A stretch of 19,852 nt of DNA from assembly GCA_002385675.1 (NCBI GenBank), contig DGDY01000275.1, positions 2,029-21,880 of the forward strand, given 5' to 3'. The notes under the pieces were generated by a model. It did not search any database, was not told the DNA's origin, and worked only from the letters and a program-made list of their open reading frames with translations. Every line of letters starts with the position of its first letter. Position 1 is the stretch's first letter. Below are positions 1 through 6,525 of this stretch, piece by piece. This stretch comes from Anaerolineales bacterium UBA3940. GTDB lineage: Bacteria > Chloroflexota > Anaerolineae > Aggregatilineales > UBA3940. The position numbers and the translations under genes are program-made.

Positions 1-914
1 GGCAGGCCGGCAATCGTCGCCTCGCGCGTGTAAACAATATCGCCGGGGAAGAGCGCGACATCGGTGGACGTGCCGCCCATGTCAAACGTGATGATGCGCT
101 CATACCCGGCGAGGCGCGCCACGTGGAACGCGCCGACCGCGCCGCCTGCCGGGCCGGAAAGCGCGGTGCGGGCGGCCTCGCGGCGGGCGGTTGCGGCGTT
201 GATCACGCCGCCGTTGGATTGCATGATGCGCAGCCGCCGTCCATCCAGCCCGGCTTCGACACGCTCCAGGTAGCGATCGACGAGCGGCGCGACATAGGCG
301 TTGATAACGGTCGTGCTCGTGCGCTCATACTCGCGGTATTCCGGCAGGATCTCGCTGGAGAGCGATACCGACGCATGGCCGCGCAGCGTCTCGGCCAGAA
401 GCTGCTCGTGCTCCGGGTGCAGGAAGGAGAAGAGCAGGCATATCGCGACGGACTCGATGCCCTCCGCGCGGATGCGCTCGGCGACCGCGGCGGCACAGGC
501 CGGGGTCAGCGCCTCAAGCACGGTTCCATCCGCCGCGACCCGCTCGTCCACCTCGAAGCGCCACGCCGCCGGGACGAGCGGCTCGGGCTTCTGCGGAACG
601 AGGGCGTAGAGGTCGGGGCGGTCCTGCCTCCCAATGGCGAGCACATCCGCAAAGCCGCGCGTGGTGATGAGCGCCGTGCGTGCGCCTCGCCGCTCCAGCA
701 GCGCATTTGTGGCAATGGTCGAGCCGTGGACAACGTCGGCATGAGGGCTGAGGTTAAGGTCCTGCACGCCCGCCAGCAGCGCACGCGACGGATCGTCGGG
801 CGTGGTAGGGCGCTTGTACACAGTGATACGCCCATCCTCGACGAGGACGAAGTCCGTAAACGTGCCGCCAATATCGACGCCGAGAACGGTTGCGGGAGTG
901 GAGTCGGGGTACAT
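1..914 (-). CDS. hyuA: Hydantoinase/5-oxoprolinase subunit A (HyuA family), N-terminal part, cut by window edge
   Basis: ATP-dependent hydantoinase/oxoprolinase A subunits open five-membered cyclic amides such as 5-oxoproline or hydantoins, usually with a B subunit. About 304 codons are visible and the C-terminus lies beyond base 1; family A subunits are usually near 680 residues or longer. Visible landmarks in order are the N-terminal phosphate loop [11 protein letters not shown] (residues about 14-24), [17 protein letters not shown] (about 62-78), the MQSNGG stretch, [10 protein letters not shown], and the second nucleotide-binding motif [12 protein letters not shown] (about residue 275). 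The start chosen is ATG at 914; a GTG lies one codon upstream and no strong ribosome binding site is present. It follows the DtxR-type regulator by 13 nt, so it probably shares that transcript. The family assignment is firm, but the substrate (hydantoin, oxoproline, acetone, N-methylhydantoin) cannot be told from this half. Confidence 0.9.
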   Translation of the reverse strand, partial: MYPDSTPATVLGVDIGGTFTDFVLVEDGRITVYKRPTTPDDPSRALLAGVQDLNLSPHADVVHGSTIATNALLERRGARTALITTRGFADVLAIGRQDRPDLYALVPQKPEPLVPAAWRFEVDERVAADGTVLEALTPACAAAVAERIRAEGIESVAICLLFSFLHPEHEQLLAETLRGHASVSLSSEILPEYREYERTSTTVINAYVAPLVDRYLERVEAGLDGRRLRIMQSNGGVINAATARREAARTALSGPAGGAVGAFHVARLAGYERIITFDMGGTSTDVALFPGDIVYTREATIAGL

Positions 915-927
915 CACGGGCGACAGC

Positions 928-1584
928 TCAGTCGAGGTTGACCCAGATGTGGGCGGCGATGCCGCGGCCCAGGATGTGCTCCGTGCCGTCTACGAGAAGG
1001 GTCATCGGCCCATTGTAGGGCGCGATGTCCTCCACGCGCAGCGGCATGCCGGGGTACAGGCCGCGCTCGCCGAGGTACTCAAGGAGCGTCGTCTCCTCTC
1101 GGAAGATGCGGGCGATGCGCCCTGCTGCGCCGACCTCCATCTCGCTCAGCGGTACGTCATGCAGGTCGGCAAGCTCGCCCTCGGCAGTAGGGATCGGGTT
1201 GCCGTGCGGACACGTCGCCGGGTTCCCGAGAAACGCCGCGAGACTCTCAACGACCTCGTCGGCAGTCGAGTGCTCAAGCTGGCAGGCATACTCGTGAGTC
1301 TTCTCCCAGGGGATGTCAAGCTGGTCCATCAGGAAGCATTCCCACAGGCGGTGCCGCCGCACAACGTGCAGCGCCCGGCGCCGGCCCGTCGCTGTGAGCT
1401 GGACACCCTTATACGGCGTATGGACAAGTAAGTCTCGCTCGGCCAGCCGCTTCATCATCTCGGTCGCGGAGACGGTCGAGACCCCCAGACGCTCAGCGAT
1501 CCGCGAAATGGCAACCTGCTCGTCGCCGCCGTCGAGTTCAAAGATCGTCTTGATGTACATCTCGGTACTTTCGGAATCGCCCAT
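928..1584 (-). CDS. DtxR/IdeR-family iron-dependent transcriptional regulator with C-terminal FeoA-like domain
   Basis: A 218-residue metal-dependent repressor of the DtxR/IdeR/MntR family. Residues 1-70 form the winged helix-turn-helix (ISRIAERLGVSTVSATEMMKRL), 71-135 the dimerisation and metal-binding domain, and about 145-216 an SH3-like FeoA domain. The DtxR metal ligands fall at a constant offset of minus one: M9, C101, E104 and H105 for the primary site (DtxR M10, C102, E105, H106), and H78, E82 and H97 for the ancillary site. The Cys at 101 argues for an iron-type (DtxR/IdeR) rather than a manganese-type (MntR) sensor; this is inferred from family knowledge. A G-rich ribosome binding site precedes the ATG. 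The gene is divergent from the DUF364 putative metal-chelation gene and upstream of hyuA, so it may regulate one or both. Confidence 0.92.
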   Translation of the reverse strand: MGDSESTEMYIKTIFELDGGDEQVAISRIAERLGVSTVSATEMMKRLAERDLLVHTPYKGVQLTATGRRRALHVVRRHRLWECFLMDQLDIPWEKTHEYACQLEHSTADEVVESLAAFLGNPATCPHGNPIPTAEGELADLHDVPLSEMEVGAAGRIARIFREETTLLEYLGERGLYPGMPLRVEDIAPYNGPMTLLVDGTEHILGRGIAAHIWVNLD

Positions 1585-1628
1585 GATGCCCCCGCTGATT
1601 GCTGCCTGTAACGGGTATGCCGTCTCGC

Positions 1629-1634
1629 ATTATA
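1629..1634 (-). promoter_or_regulatory. -10 element (TATAAT) for the DtxR-type regulator
   Basis: Read on the minus strand, a perfect TATAAT lies about 45 nt before the regulator start, in the context GGGTGTTATAAT. No recognisable -35 hexamer sits at 16-18 bp. The same GGGTGTTATRAT context recurs before hypA. Only the -10 is supported. Confidence 0.4.
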
Positions 1635-1680
1635 ACACCCGTGGTGAGTTGCCGCACGGCTGGATGCGTGGCGTGCCGCC

Positions 1681-1709
1681 TTGGGGTGAGATTGAATGGA
1701 GGGTAGAAT
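1681..1709 (+). promoter_or_regulatory. Putative sigma-70-type promoter for the DUF364 gene
   Basis: TTGGGG (1681-1686), a 17-bp spacer and TAGAAT (1704-1709) give a plausible promoter. The expected transcription start near 1716 supports the start codon at 1747 over the upstream ATG at 1696. The region between this promoter and the divergent regulator promoter (1585-1746) holds no gene and is where a DtxR-type operator could sit, but I could not identify a convincing operator palindrome. Confidence 0.4.
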
Positions 1710-1746
1710 ACGGTCAGGATTGAAACAACATGATCAGGAGTTAAGG

Positions 1747-2520
1747 ATGGTGCTAGACGCTCTGCTCGGCGGCCTGCCCGCCGACCGGCCCGTGACGGGC
1801 GTGCAGGTGGGCATCCACTGGACGATTGTCGGGCTGGCGGAAGGGCCCGGCGGCGAGCCTGCTCGCTGGGGCATTGCCAAGACGCTGCTGCCTGTGGAAG
1901 GGCCGGGGCACAGCCACGAGCACGAGGAAGGCTCTGTCATTGAGGCGGGGCGGCTGCATACGTACTCCGCGCACGAGCTTATCGGGCTGATCCGCGACGG
2001 CTCCGGGCCGGAGCGAAGCATCGGCTGGGCGGCGCTGAACGCGCTCTACGCGCCGGATCGCAGCCGATGTGTGGAGCTCAACGCGCGGGACTTTCTGCTG
2101 GAGCATGGCCGCGGGAAGCGTATTGCGGTGATCGGGCACTTCCCGTTTGTCGAGAAGCTGCGCGGGGCGGCGCAGGATGTGTGGGTGCTGGAGCTGAACC
2201 CTGCGCCGGGCGACCTGCCCGCCTCGGCGGCGGAGGACGTGCTGCCGCAGGCGGATATCGTCGCTGTGACCTCGCTGACGCTGCTGAACGACACATTCGA
2301 GCCGCTTGCGAAGCTGTGGCGGCCCGATGCAACCGTGCTGCTGCTCGGCCCCTCGACGCCGTTTGCCCCGGTGCTGTTCGAGATGGGCGTGGATTACCTG
2401 TCCGGGACGGAGATCGTTGATCCGGAGGTTGCGAGCCGGCACGTGGGGCAGGGCGCATGCTTCAAGCAGATGGAGGGTGTGCAGCTTTTGACAATGGCGA
2501 AGGACGGTGCGCCGGCGTGA
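1747..2520 (+). CDS. DUF4213/DUF364 putative heavy-metal chelation protein
   Basis: A 257-residue soluble protein matching the two-domain DUF4213 plus DUF364 architecture, described in domain databases as a putative heavy-metal chelation domain with a Rossmann-like C-terminal half. Landmarks are an N-terminal segment with GVQVGIHWTIVGLAEG, the IAVIGHFPFVEKL strand-loop, ADIVAVTSLTLLNDT, and the signature GPSTPFAPVLFEMGVDYLSG followed by VDPE. The ATG at 1747 is preferred over the longer ORF beginning at 1696 because AGGAG lies 6 nt upstream and a promoter candidate ends at 1709. No signal peptide is visible. Its exact role is unknown. The family often occurs with metal uptake or anaerobic metabolism genes, and here it faces a DtxR-type iron regulator, which fits metal homeostasis. 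Confidence 0.8.
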   Translation: MVLDALLGGLPADRPVTGVQVGIHWTIVGLAEGPGGEPARWGIAKTLLPVEGPGHSHEHEEGSVIEAGRLHTYSAHELIGLIRDGSGPERSIGWAALNALYAPDRSRCVELNARDFLLEHGRGKRIAVIGHFPFVEKLRGAAQDVWVLELNPAPGDLPASAAEDVLPQADIVAVTSLTLLNDTFEPLAKLWRPDATVLLLGPSTPFAPVLFEMGVDYLSGTEIVDPEVASRHVGQGACFKQMEGVQLLTMAKDGAPA

Positions 2521-2573
2521 GCCGGAGCTCTACTGGCGGCACGTTCTACTTCAACTGGGACAGGAGACAAGCC

Positions 2574-3524
2574 TTGAAACGCCAACTGCGAGGCTGGATA
2601 ACGGGAGTTGTGATACTGGCGCTGGCAGCGCTGGCCTGCAACGCGCCGGGCCTGCGCGGGGGCGCGGCACTGCCCCAGCCGGAGGCGACGCCTGCCACGC
2701 CGATTATCGACCCGACGTTGCTCACGCCCGCCCCGACAGAGGAGGTGGAGAGCACGCCCTCACCAACCCAGCCCGCCGAGGCGATCCCCTCGCCGACGGG
2801 CTGCGGGTACTGGGCGGAGTTCGTGGATGATGTGACCGTGCCCGACGGATCGCAGTTCGCGCCGGGCGAACCGTTCGAGAAGACGTGGCGCTTCCGCAAT
2901 AACGGCTGCCTGGACTGGCCCGAGGGTACGCAGATGATCTTCTGGGGCGGCGACCAGATGGGCGGGCCGGACGCGGTAGACGTGCCGCCCACCACCTTCA
3001 ATGAGCTGGTGGACATCACCGTGCCGCTGACAGCGCCGCGCGAGCCCGGTAGCTACACCGGCTACTGGCAGATCCGCGCGCCGGACGGTGCGGGCGTCGG
3101 CCCGTATGTGTACGTGCAGATCGAGGTGGTCGAGGCGAACGGCGACGCCCAGCCGGGAGGTGGTGACACGCCGGGTGGAGCCGGTATCGCGCTGGCGAGC
3201 ACGTGGGTCAACCAGGACGTGCAGGATGGCGATATTGCGCGCTTGCAGGCGCGGGTCGTGGGCGACCGCATCGTGGTGCATCGCTGGGACCAGTGCGGCA
3301 CGTCGCTCTGCGACCGGGGCGAGCAGTCTACATCGGTGGCGGACGCAAGCGACAACGTGCTGACGCTAACGTGGCGCATCGAGGGGCAGGGGGAACTTGC
3401 CCGCACGGAGACGCTGCAGGCGGCGCTGCTGCTCGATAAGCGTCTGCAGGTAACGGGTACGGTTAACTACGACGACCCCGCGCAGGCGGACACGACCTTC
3501 ACCGAGTATTTTGTGCAGGAGTAG
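2574..3524 (+). CDS. Secreted lipoprotein with NBR1-type Ig-like domain
   Basis: A 316-residue probable surface lipoprotein. The start chosen is TTG at 2574, preceded by AGGAG at 7 nt; it gives a classic signal peptide: basic KRQLR, a hydrophobic stretch to about residue 21, then ALAC with the lipidated Cys at 22. A Pro/Thr/Glu-rich linker follows to about residue 70. Residues about 75-185 form an Ig-like fold of the NBR1 central-domain type (FEKTWRFRNNGCLDWPEGT, then a beta-sandwich ending GPYVYVQIEV). The C-terminal 110 residues (LASTWVNQD, then VVHRWDQCGTSLCDRGEQ) look like a second beta-rich domain with a possible Cys pair. A GTG at 2517 overlaps the preceding stop and is in frame, so a longer coupled form cannot be excluded. 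Ligand and function are unknown. Confidence 0.8.
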   Translation: MKRQLRGWITGVVILALAALACNAPGLRGGAALPQPEATPATPIIDPTLLTPAPTEEVESTPSPTQPAEAIPSPTGCGYWAEFVDDVTVPDGSQFAPGEPFEKTWRFRNNGCLDWPEGTQMIFWGGDQMGGPDAVDVPPTTFNELVDITVPLTAPREPGSYTGYWQIRAPDGAGVGPYVYVQIEVVEANGDAQPGGGDTPGGAGIALASTWVNQDVQDGDIARLQARVVGDRIVVHRWDQCGTSLCDRGEQSTSVADASDNVLTLTWRIEGQGELARTETLQAALLLDKRLQVTGTVNYDDPAQADTTFTEYFVQE

Positions 3525-3566
3525 GGCATCTGAGCCCTCTATACGACAGGCGAACGATATTAAAAT

Positions 3567-3593
3567 GGAGCCGCGAATAAATTTCGCGGCTCC
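3567..3593 (-). terminator. Stem-loop ending the hyp operon (also an intergenic palindromic repeat)
   Basis: An 11-bp perfect stem (GGAGCCGCGAA / TTCGCGGCTCC) with a 5-nt loop sits between the convergent lipoprotein and hypD genes. On the minus strand it is followed by ATTTTAAT, so it should terminate hyp transcripts. On the plus strand the tail is not U-rich. Its core is shared, with one mismatch, with the element at 6445. Confidence 0.6.
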
Positions 3594-3645
3594 AGTCTTG
3601 TGAGTGGTTCTATAAAGCCAAGCCCTCACCGTTGGCAAAGGTTGT

Positions 3646-4752
3646 TTACGCCTCGATGGCCTCCGCCTCCAGCCGTCCGAACTGGTAGTAAGCCGCGCAG
3701 GCGCCCTCACTGGAAACCATCGGCGCGCCGAGCGGCGTGCGCGGGGTGCACTGCTTGCCGAACGCCGGGCACTGGTTGGGCTTGAGCCGTCCTTGCAGCA
3801 CCAGCCCTGCCTGGCACAGCGGCGACTCCTCCACCTCGATATCCCCGACTGCGAAGCGGACCTCAGCATCGAACTCCGCATACTCCGGGCGCAGACGCCA
3901 ACCGGACTGAGGGATGAAGCCGACGCCGCGCCACTGTCGGTCGCAGGGCTCAAAGACTTCATTGATGACAGCCTGCGCCGCGACGTTGCCGGTGGGTATA
4001 ACGAGCCGCTCGTAAGCGTTCTCGATCTCCGCGCGCCCGGCCTCAAGCTGGCGCACCGTGCGCAGAATGCCGCGGGCGAGATCGACCGGCTCAAACCCGG
4101 TGACGACAATCGGCACGTGGAACTTTTCCACAAGCGGCTGGTACTCCCATGTGCCCATCACCGTGCAGACGTGACCGGCAGCAAGGAAGGCCTGGATGCG
4201 GTTGTCGGGCGAGCTGAGAAGCGCGTCGATGGCGGGCGGCACGCGGACGTGCGACACCAGCATTGAGAAGTTTTGGATGCCCTGCCGGCGGGCCTGCTGA
4301 ACGGCCATCGCGTTGGCGGGGGCGGTCGTCTCGAAGCCGACGGCGAAGAACACGACCTCCTTGTCCGGGTTTTCGCGGGCAAGCTTCAGGCAGTCAAGCG
4401 GCGAGTATACGACACGCACGTCACCGCCCTCGGACTTGACCTGGAACAGGTCCTTCTCGGAGCCGGGCACGCGCAGCATGTCGCCGAAGGATGTGAAGAT
4501 CACATTGGGTTGAGCAGCAATGGCAAGCGCCCGGTCGATAAGCTCCAGCGGGGTGACGCAGACCGGGCAGCCGGGCCCGTGGACGAGTTCAAGCTCTGGG
4601 GGGAGCAGGCGGTCAAAGCCGTGGCGAATGATGCTGTGCGTCTGGCCGCCGCAGATCTCCATGATCACCCAGGGGCGGGTCACGGTGCTGCGGATCTCCT
4701 CCAGCAGGACGGCGACCTTCTCCGCATCGCGGTACTCGGTCAGGTACTTCAT
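3646..4752 (-). CDS. hypD: [NiFe]-hydrogenase maturation protein HypD
   Basis: A 368-residue iron-sulfur scaffold protein, full length for the family. HypD works with HypC to assemble the Fe(CN)2CO moiety of the [NiFe] active site in the cytoplasm. Visible signatures are EICGGQTH (C34), GPGCPVC (C62 and C65), the GFETTAP segment, [33 protein letters not shown], and the C-terminal cysteine cluster [21 protein letters not shown] and [10 protein letters not shown] that binds the [4Fe-4S] cluster. The start ATG at 4752 lies 2 nt past the hypC stop with GGCGAGGAG overlapping the end of hypC, indicating tight translational coupling. It is the last gene of the operon; no hypE or hypF follows. Confidence 0.97.
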   Translation of the reverse strand: MKYLTEYRDAEKVAVLLEEIRSTVTRPWVIMEICGGQTHSIIRHGFDRLLPPELELVHGPGCPVCVTPLELIDRALAIAAQPNVIFTSFGDMLRVPGSEKDLFQVKSEGGDVRVVYSPLDCLKLARENPDKEVVFFAVGFETTAPANAMAVQQARRQGIQNFSMLVSHVRVPPAIDALLSSPDNRIQAFLAAGHVCTVMGTWEYQPLVEKFHVPIVVTGFEPVDLARGILRTVRQLEAGRAEIENAYERLVIPTGNVAAQAVINEVFEPCDRQWRGVGFIPQSGWRLRPEYAEFDAEVRFAVGDIEVEESPLCQAGLVLQGRLKPNQCPAFGKQCTPRTPLGAPMVSSEGACAAYYQFGRLEAEAIEA

Positions 4753-4754
4753 GG

Positions 4755-5018
4755 TTACTCCTCGCCGGGTAGCTCAACTCCCAGCTCTTCGCCAAGCACG
4801 TCGATCTCTCGGAGCAGGCTCAGTGTTTCGAGCGCCTCCTGCTCGTCGATGATGTTGAGCGCAAAGCCGACGTGGATCAGTGTGTAGTCGCCGACCTTCG
4901 CCTGCGGGACGTAGGCCAGGCAGGCTTCCTTCGTCACGCCGCCAAAGTCCACAACGCCCATCTGGAGGCCGTCGCGCTCAAAGATCTCGATAATCTTGCC
5001 GGGGACTCCCAGGCACAT
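4755..5018 (-). CDS. hypC: [NiFe]-hydrogenase maturation chaperone HypC/HybG/HupF family
   Basis: An 87-residue HypC chaperone that carries the Fe(CN)2CO precursor with HypD and delivers it to the hydrogenase large subunit. The family requires Cys at position 2 after Met removal, so the start is the ATG at 5018 (MCLGVPGKI) and not the upstream in-frame ATG at 5042, which would bury Cys2 behind eight residues. GAGGAG lies 7 nt before the chosen start. H49 in the [10 protein letters not shown] motif corresponds to the conserved HypC histidine. The acidic C-terminus ([10 protein letters not shown]) is slightly extended. It begins 20 nt after hypB ends and stops 2 nt before hypD. Confidence 0.96.
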   Translation of the reverse strand: MCLGVPGKIIEIFERDGLQMGVVDFGGVTKEACLAYVPQAKVGDYTLIHVGFALNIIDEQEALETLSLLREIDVLGEELGVELPGEE

Positions 5019-5038
5019 GGTACAACTCCTCTCAGTGG

Positions 5039-5722
5039 TCATTTGGCCTGCGCAACTGTCGCGCGCTTCTCCCGCACACGCTGGCGGAGCCAGTCAAACC
5101 AGGCATCGAGCCCCTCGCCGGTGCGGCATGAAACGGGGAAGAAGGTCACGCCCTCGTTCAGCGCCTCCACACCCCGGCGGAAGTATTCGACGTCGAAATC
5201 CTGCAGCGAGAGGTAGTCGATCTTGTTCAGGAGCAGCACATCCGCACCCTTGTACATCGCCGGGTACTTGTAGGGCTTGTCGTCGCCTTCGGGCACGCTG
5301 GCAATGACGATGCGGGCATCGGTCCCCAGATCGAAACCGGCAGGGCAGATGAGATTGCCAATGTTTTCGACGATGAGCAGGTCGATGCCGGAAAGATCAA
5401 GCCGGGGCATGACGCTTGCCATCATGTTGGCGTCGAGGTGGCAGTTGCCGCCCGTGTTGATCAACTCGACCTGAATGCCCTGCGTGGCGATCTTCTCGAC
5501 ATCGACGGGGACCACGTCGCCGTCAACCGCGGCGATGCGCATCTCACCCTTCAATGCCTCGACGGTGCGCAGGATCAGGCTGGTCTTACCGGCGCCGGGT
5601 GAGGCCATGATGTTGATCGCGAACACGCCCGCATCGGCAAGCTGCTGGCGGATATCCTGCGCGATGCGGTCGTTCGCGCTGAGAATCTTCTCTTCGACGT
5701 TAATCTTCCGGGTTGTCGTCAT
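5039..5722 (-). CDS. hypB: Hydrogenase nickel-insertion GTPase HypB
   Basis: A 227-residue SIMIBI-class GTPase that, with HypA, inserts nickel into the hydrogenase precursor. The Walker A motif is SPGAGKTS (residues 41-48), the G-domain metal-site residues are C94 and H95 in GGNCHLDA and C126 in ENIGNLICPA, and the guanine-specificity motif is NKID (166-169). It lacks the N-terminal Cys motif and the His-rich stretch found in nickel-storing HypB forms, so it is the short, non-storage type. Its ATG at 5722 overlaps the hypA end by 23 nt with GGAG just upstream, so the two are probably translated together. Some HypB/HypA pairs also serve urease; no urease gene is in view. Confidence 0.97.
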   Translation of the reverse strand: MTTTRKINVEEKILSANDRIAQDIRQQLADAGVFAINIMASPGAGKTSLILRTVEALKGEMRIAAVDGDVVPVDVEKIATQGIQVELINTGGNCHLDANMMASVMPRLDLSGIDLLIVENIGNLICPAGFDLGTDARIVIASVPEGDDKPYKYPAMYKGADVLLLNKIDYLSLQDFDVEYFRRGVEALNEGVTFFPVSCRTGEGLDAWFDWLRQRVREKRATVAQAK

Positions 5723-6074
5723 GATCTCCGGGTCCTTTGATCTCGATACTCTCTAGCTGAAACTGGTCGCCATCGGACATGTGTACGCGGACCGAGCCGC
5801 AGGACGGGCACGCGCCGTCAAACTCCCGGAACAGGAATTCGACACCGCACCCCTCACACCTTAGCTTGCCGGGGATGTACGTGAAGTGAAGTTCTGCCTG
5901 CTCGGCAATGGTGCCCTCGGCGATCATTCCCCAGTAGAACTGGAGCGAGGAGTCCACAATGGATGAAAACTCGCCGACGACGATGTTGAGGCGGGTGACC
6001 GCCTCCGCGCCGGCGTCCTCGGCGTGGCGAAGCGTGAGCGAGAGCAGTTGTTCGGCGATCCCCAGTTCGTGCAT
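5700..6074 (-). CDS. hypA: Hydrogenase nickel metallochaperone HypA
   Basis: A 124-residue nickel chaperone, first gene of the hypABCD operon. The N-terminal MHE supplies the nickel-binding site (H2, with E3). The zinc-binding loop has two CxxC pairs, C73/C76 and C89/C92. FSSIVDSSLQFYWG matches the conserved core of the family. The C-terminal tail is acidic and extended (GPGDHDDNPED) and overlaps the start of hypB. The ATG at 6074 has AGGA 8 nt upstream. A TATGAT -10-like element lies about 30 nt before the start. Confidence 0.96.
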   Translation of the reverse strand: MHELGIAEQLLSLTLRHAEDAGAEAVTRLNIVVGEFSSIVDSSLQFYWGMIAEGTIAEQAELHFTYIPGKLRCEGCGVEFLFREFDGACPSCGSVRVHMSDGDQFQLESIEIKGPGDHDDNPED

Positions 6075-6103
6075 GGTGCATTCCTGCGACTATGTTCGAG
6101 GCG

Positions 6104-6109
6104 ATCATA
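6104..6109 (-). promoter_or_regulatory. -10-like element (TATGAT) for the hypABCD operon
   Basis: On the minus strand TATGAT sits in the context GGGTGTTATGAT, about 30 nt before hypA. The -35 is weak. The context nearly equals that of the DtxR-family gene promoter at 1629-1634. Confidence 0.35.
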
Positions 6110-6192
6110 ACACCCTGCGCGGGAGGTGGCAGGCACGGGCGTCACGTAAGTTGACGATGTTTGTCATAAATGTGGCGTAGGCAGCAGGCAAC

Positions 6193-6226
6193 AAAAAAAC
6201 TCCTGACCGGGTCGGCCAGGAGTTTC
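6193..6226 (-). terminator. Intrinsic terminator of the tRNA-Gln transcript
   Basis: On the minus strand, just past the tRNA 3' end, ACTCCTGGCCG pairs with CGGTCAGGAGT through a short ACC loop (one mismatch) and is followed by seven T residues. It is a textbook rho-independent terminator. It also separates the tRNA from the downstream hyp operon. Confidence 0.88.
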
Positions 6227-6232
6227 TTCAGG

Positions 6233-6304
6233 CTGGGGGACAGGGATTCGAACCCCGACTAATGGATCCAGAGTCCACTGTTCTGCCGATTAAACTATCC
6301 CCCA
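6233..6304 (-). tRNA. tRNA-Gln (anticodon CTG)
   Basis: A 72-nt cloverleaf on the minus strand. The acceptor stem is TGGGGGA paired with TCCCCCA and the discriminator base is G. The anticodon arm TGGACTCTGGATCCA gives loop CTCTGGA with anticodon CTG, and the T arm contains GGTTCGAATCC. The 3' CCA is not encoded (GCCT follows), so it must be added after transcription. Anticodon CTG reads CAG, the glutamine codon favoured in a GC-rich genome. It has its own promoter and terminator and is therefore a single-gene transcript. Confidence 0.95.
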
Positions 6305-6315
6305 ATGCGGGGCAT

Positions 6316-6344
6316 ATTGTAACGCGTGTTTTTCACCTTCGCAA
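6316..6344 (-). promoter_or_regulatory. Promoter of tRNA-Gln
   Basis: On the minus strand: TTGCGA (-35, 6339-6344), a 17-bp spacer and TACAAT (-10, 6316-6321). The expected start lies a few nt before the tRNA 5' end. This is the best-matching sigma-70 promoter in the window. Confidence 0.75.
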
Positions 6345-6444
6345 CGATCTCGTGGATGTTTCTAACTGTATTTTTATGAGAAGGGGGAAGAATTGGAGTG
6401 GGTGTGCAGAGCAGGGAGAACCGGGGCATCACGGATGAACTTCA

Positions 6445-6465
6445 CCGCGAATAAACTTCGCGGCT
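6445..6465. repeat. Second copy of the short intergenic palindrome
   Basis: A 7-bp perfect stem (CCGCGAA / TTCGCGG) with a 5-nt loop TAAAC, followed by CT. It matches 20 of 21 bases of the core of the hairpin at 3571-3591. It has no T-tract on either side, so here it is not a terminator. The surrounding 6345-6525 holds nothing else I can name apart from the -10 before the FHA gene. Confidence 0.6.
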
Positions 6466-6511
6466 AAACGGCCATCAGAGGCGCGGCATGGTAGGTTTGC
6501 GACGGGTAAGC

Positions 6512-6517
6512 TATAAT
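6512..6517 (+). promoter_or_regulatory. -10 element (TATAAT), probably giving a leaderless FHA-gene transcript
   Basis: A perfect TATAAT ends 8 nt before the ATG at 6526, so transcription would start within 1-2 nt of the start codon. There is no room for, and no sign of, a ribosome binding site. The -35 region is weak. Confidence 0.5.
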
Positions 6518-6525
6518 GCCGAAAT

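Noticed and set aside
123..941. Long plus-strand open frame of 272 codons
   Set aside because: It is the antisense shadow of the HyuA coding sequence, whose motifs are unmistakable on the minus strand. Long antisense frames are common in GC-rich DNA.
5019..5042. Upstream HypC start at 5042
   Set aside because: HypC needs Cys at position 2. The ATG at 5018 provides MCLGVPGKI and has GAGGAG upstream.
6233..6304. tRNA-Gln as an integration (att) site
   Set aside because: tRNA genes are common integration sites, but no partial tRNA 3' duplicate or integrase gene is present in the window.
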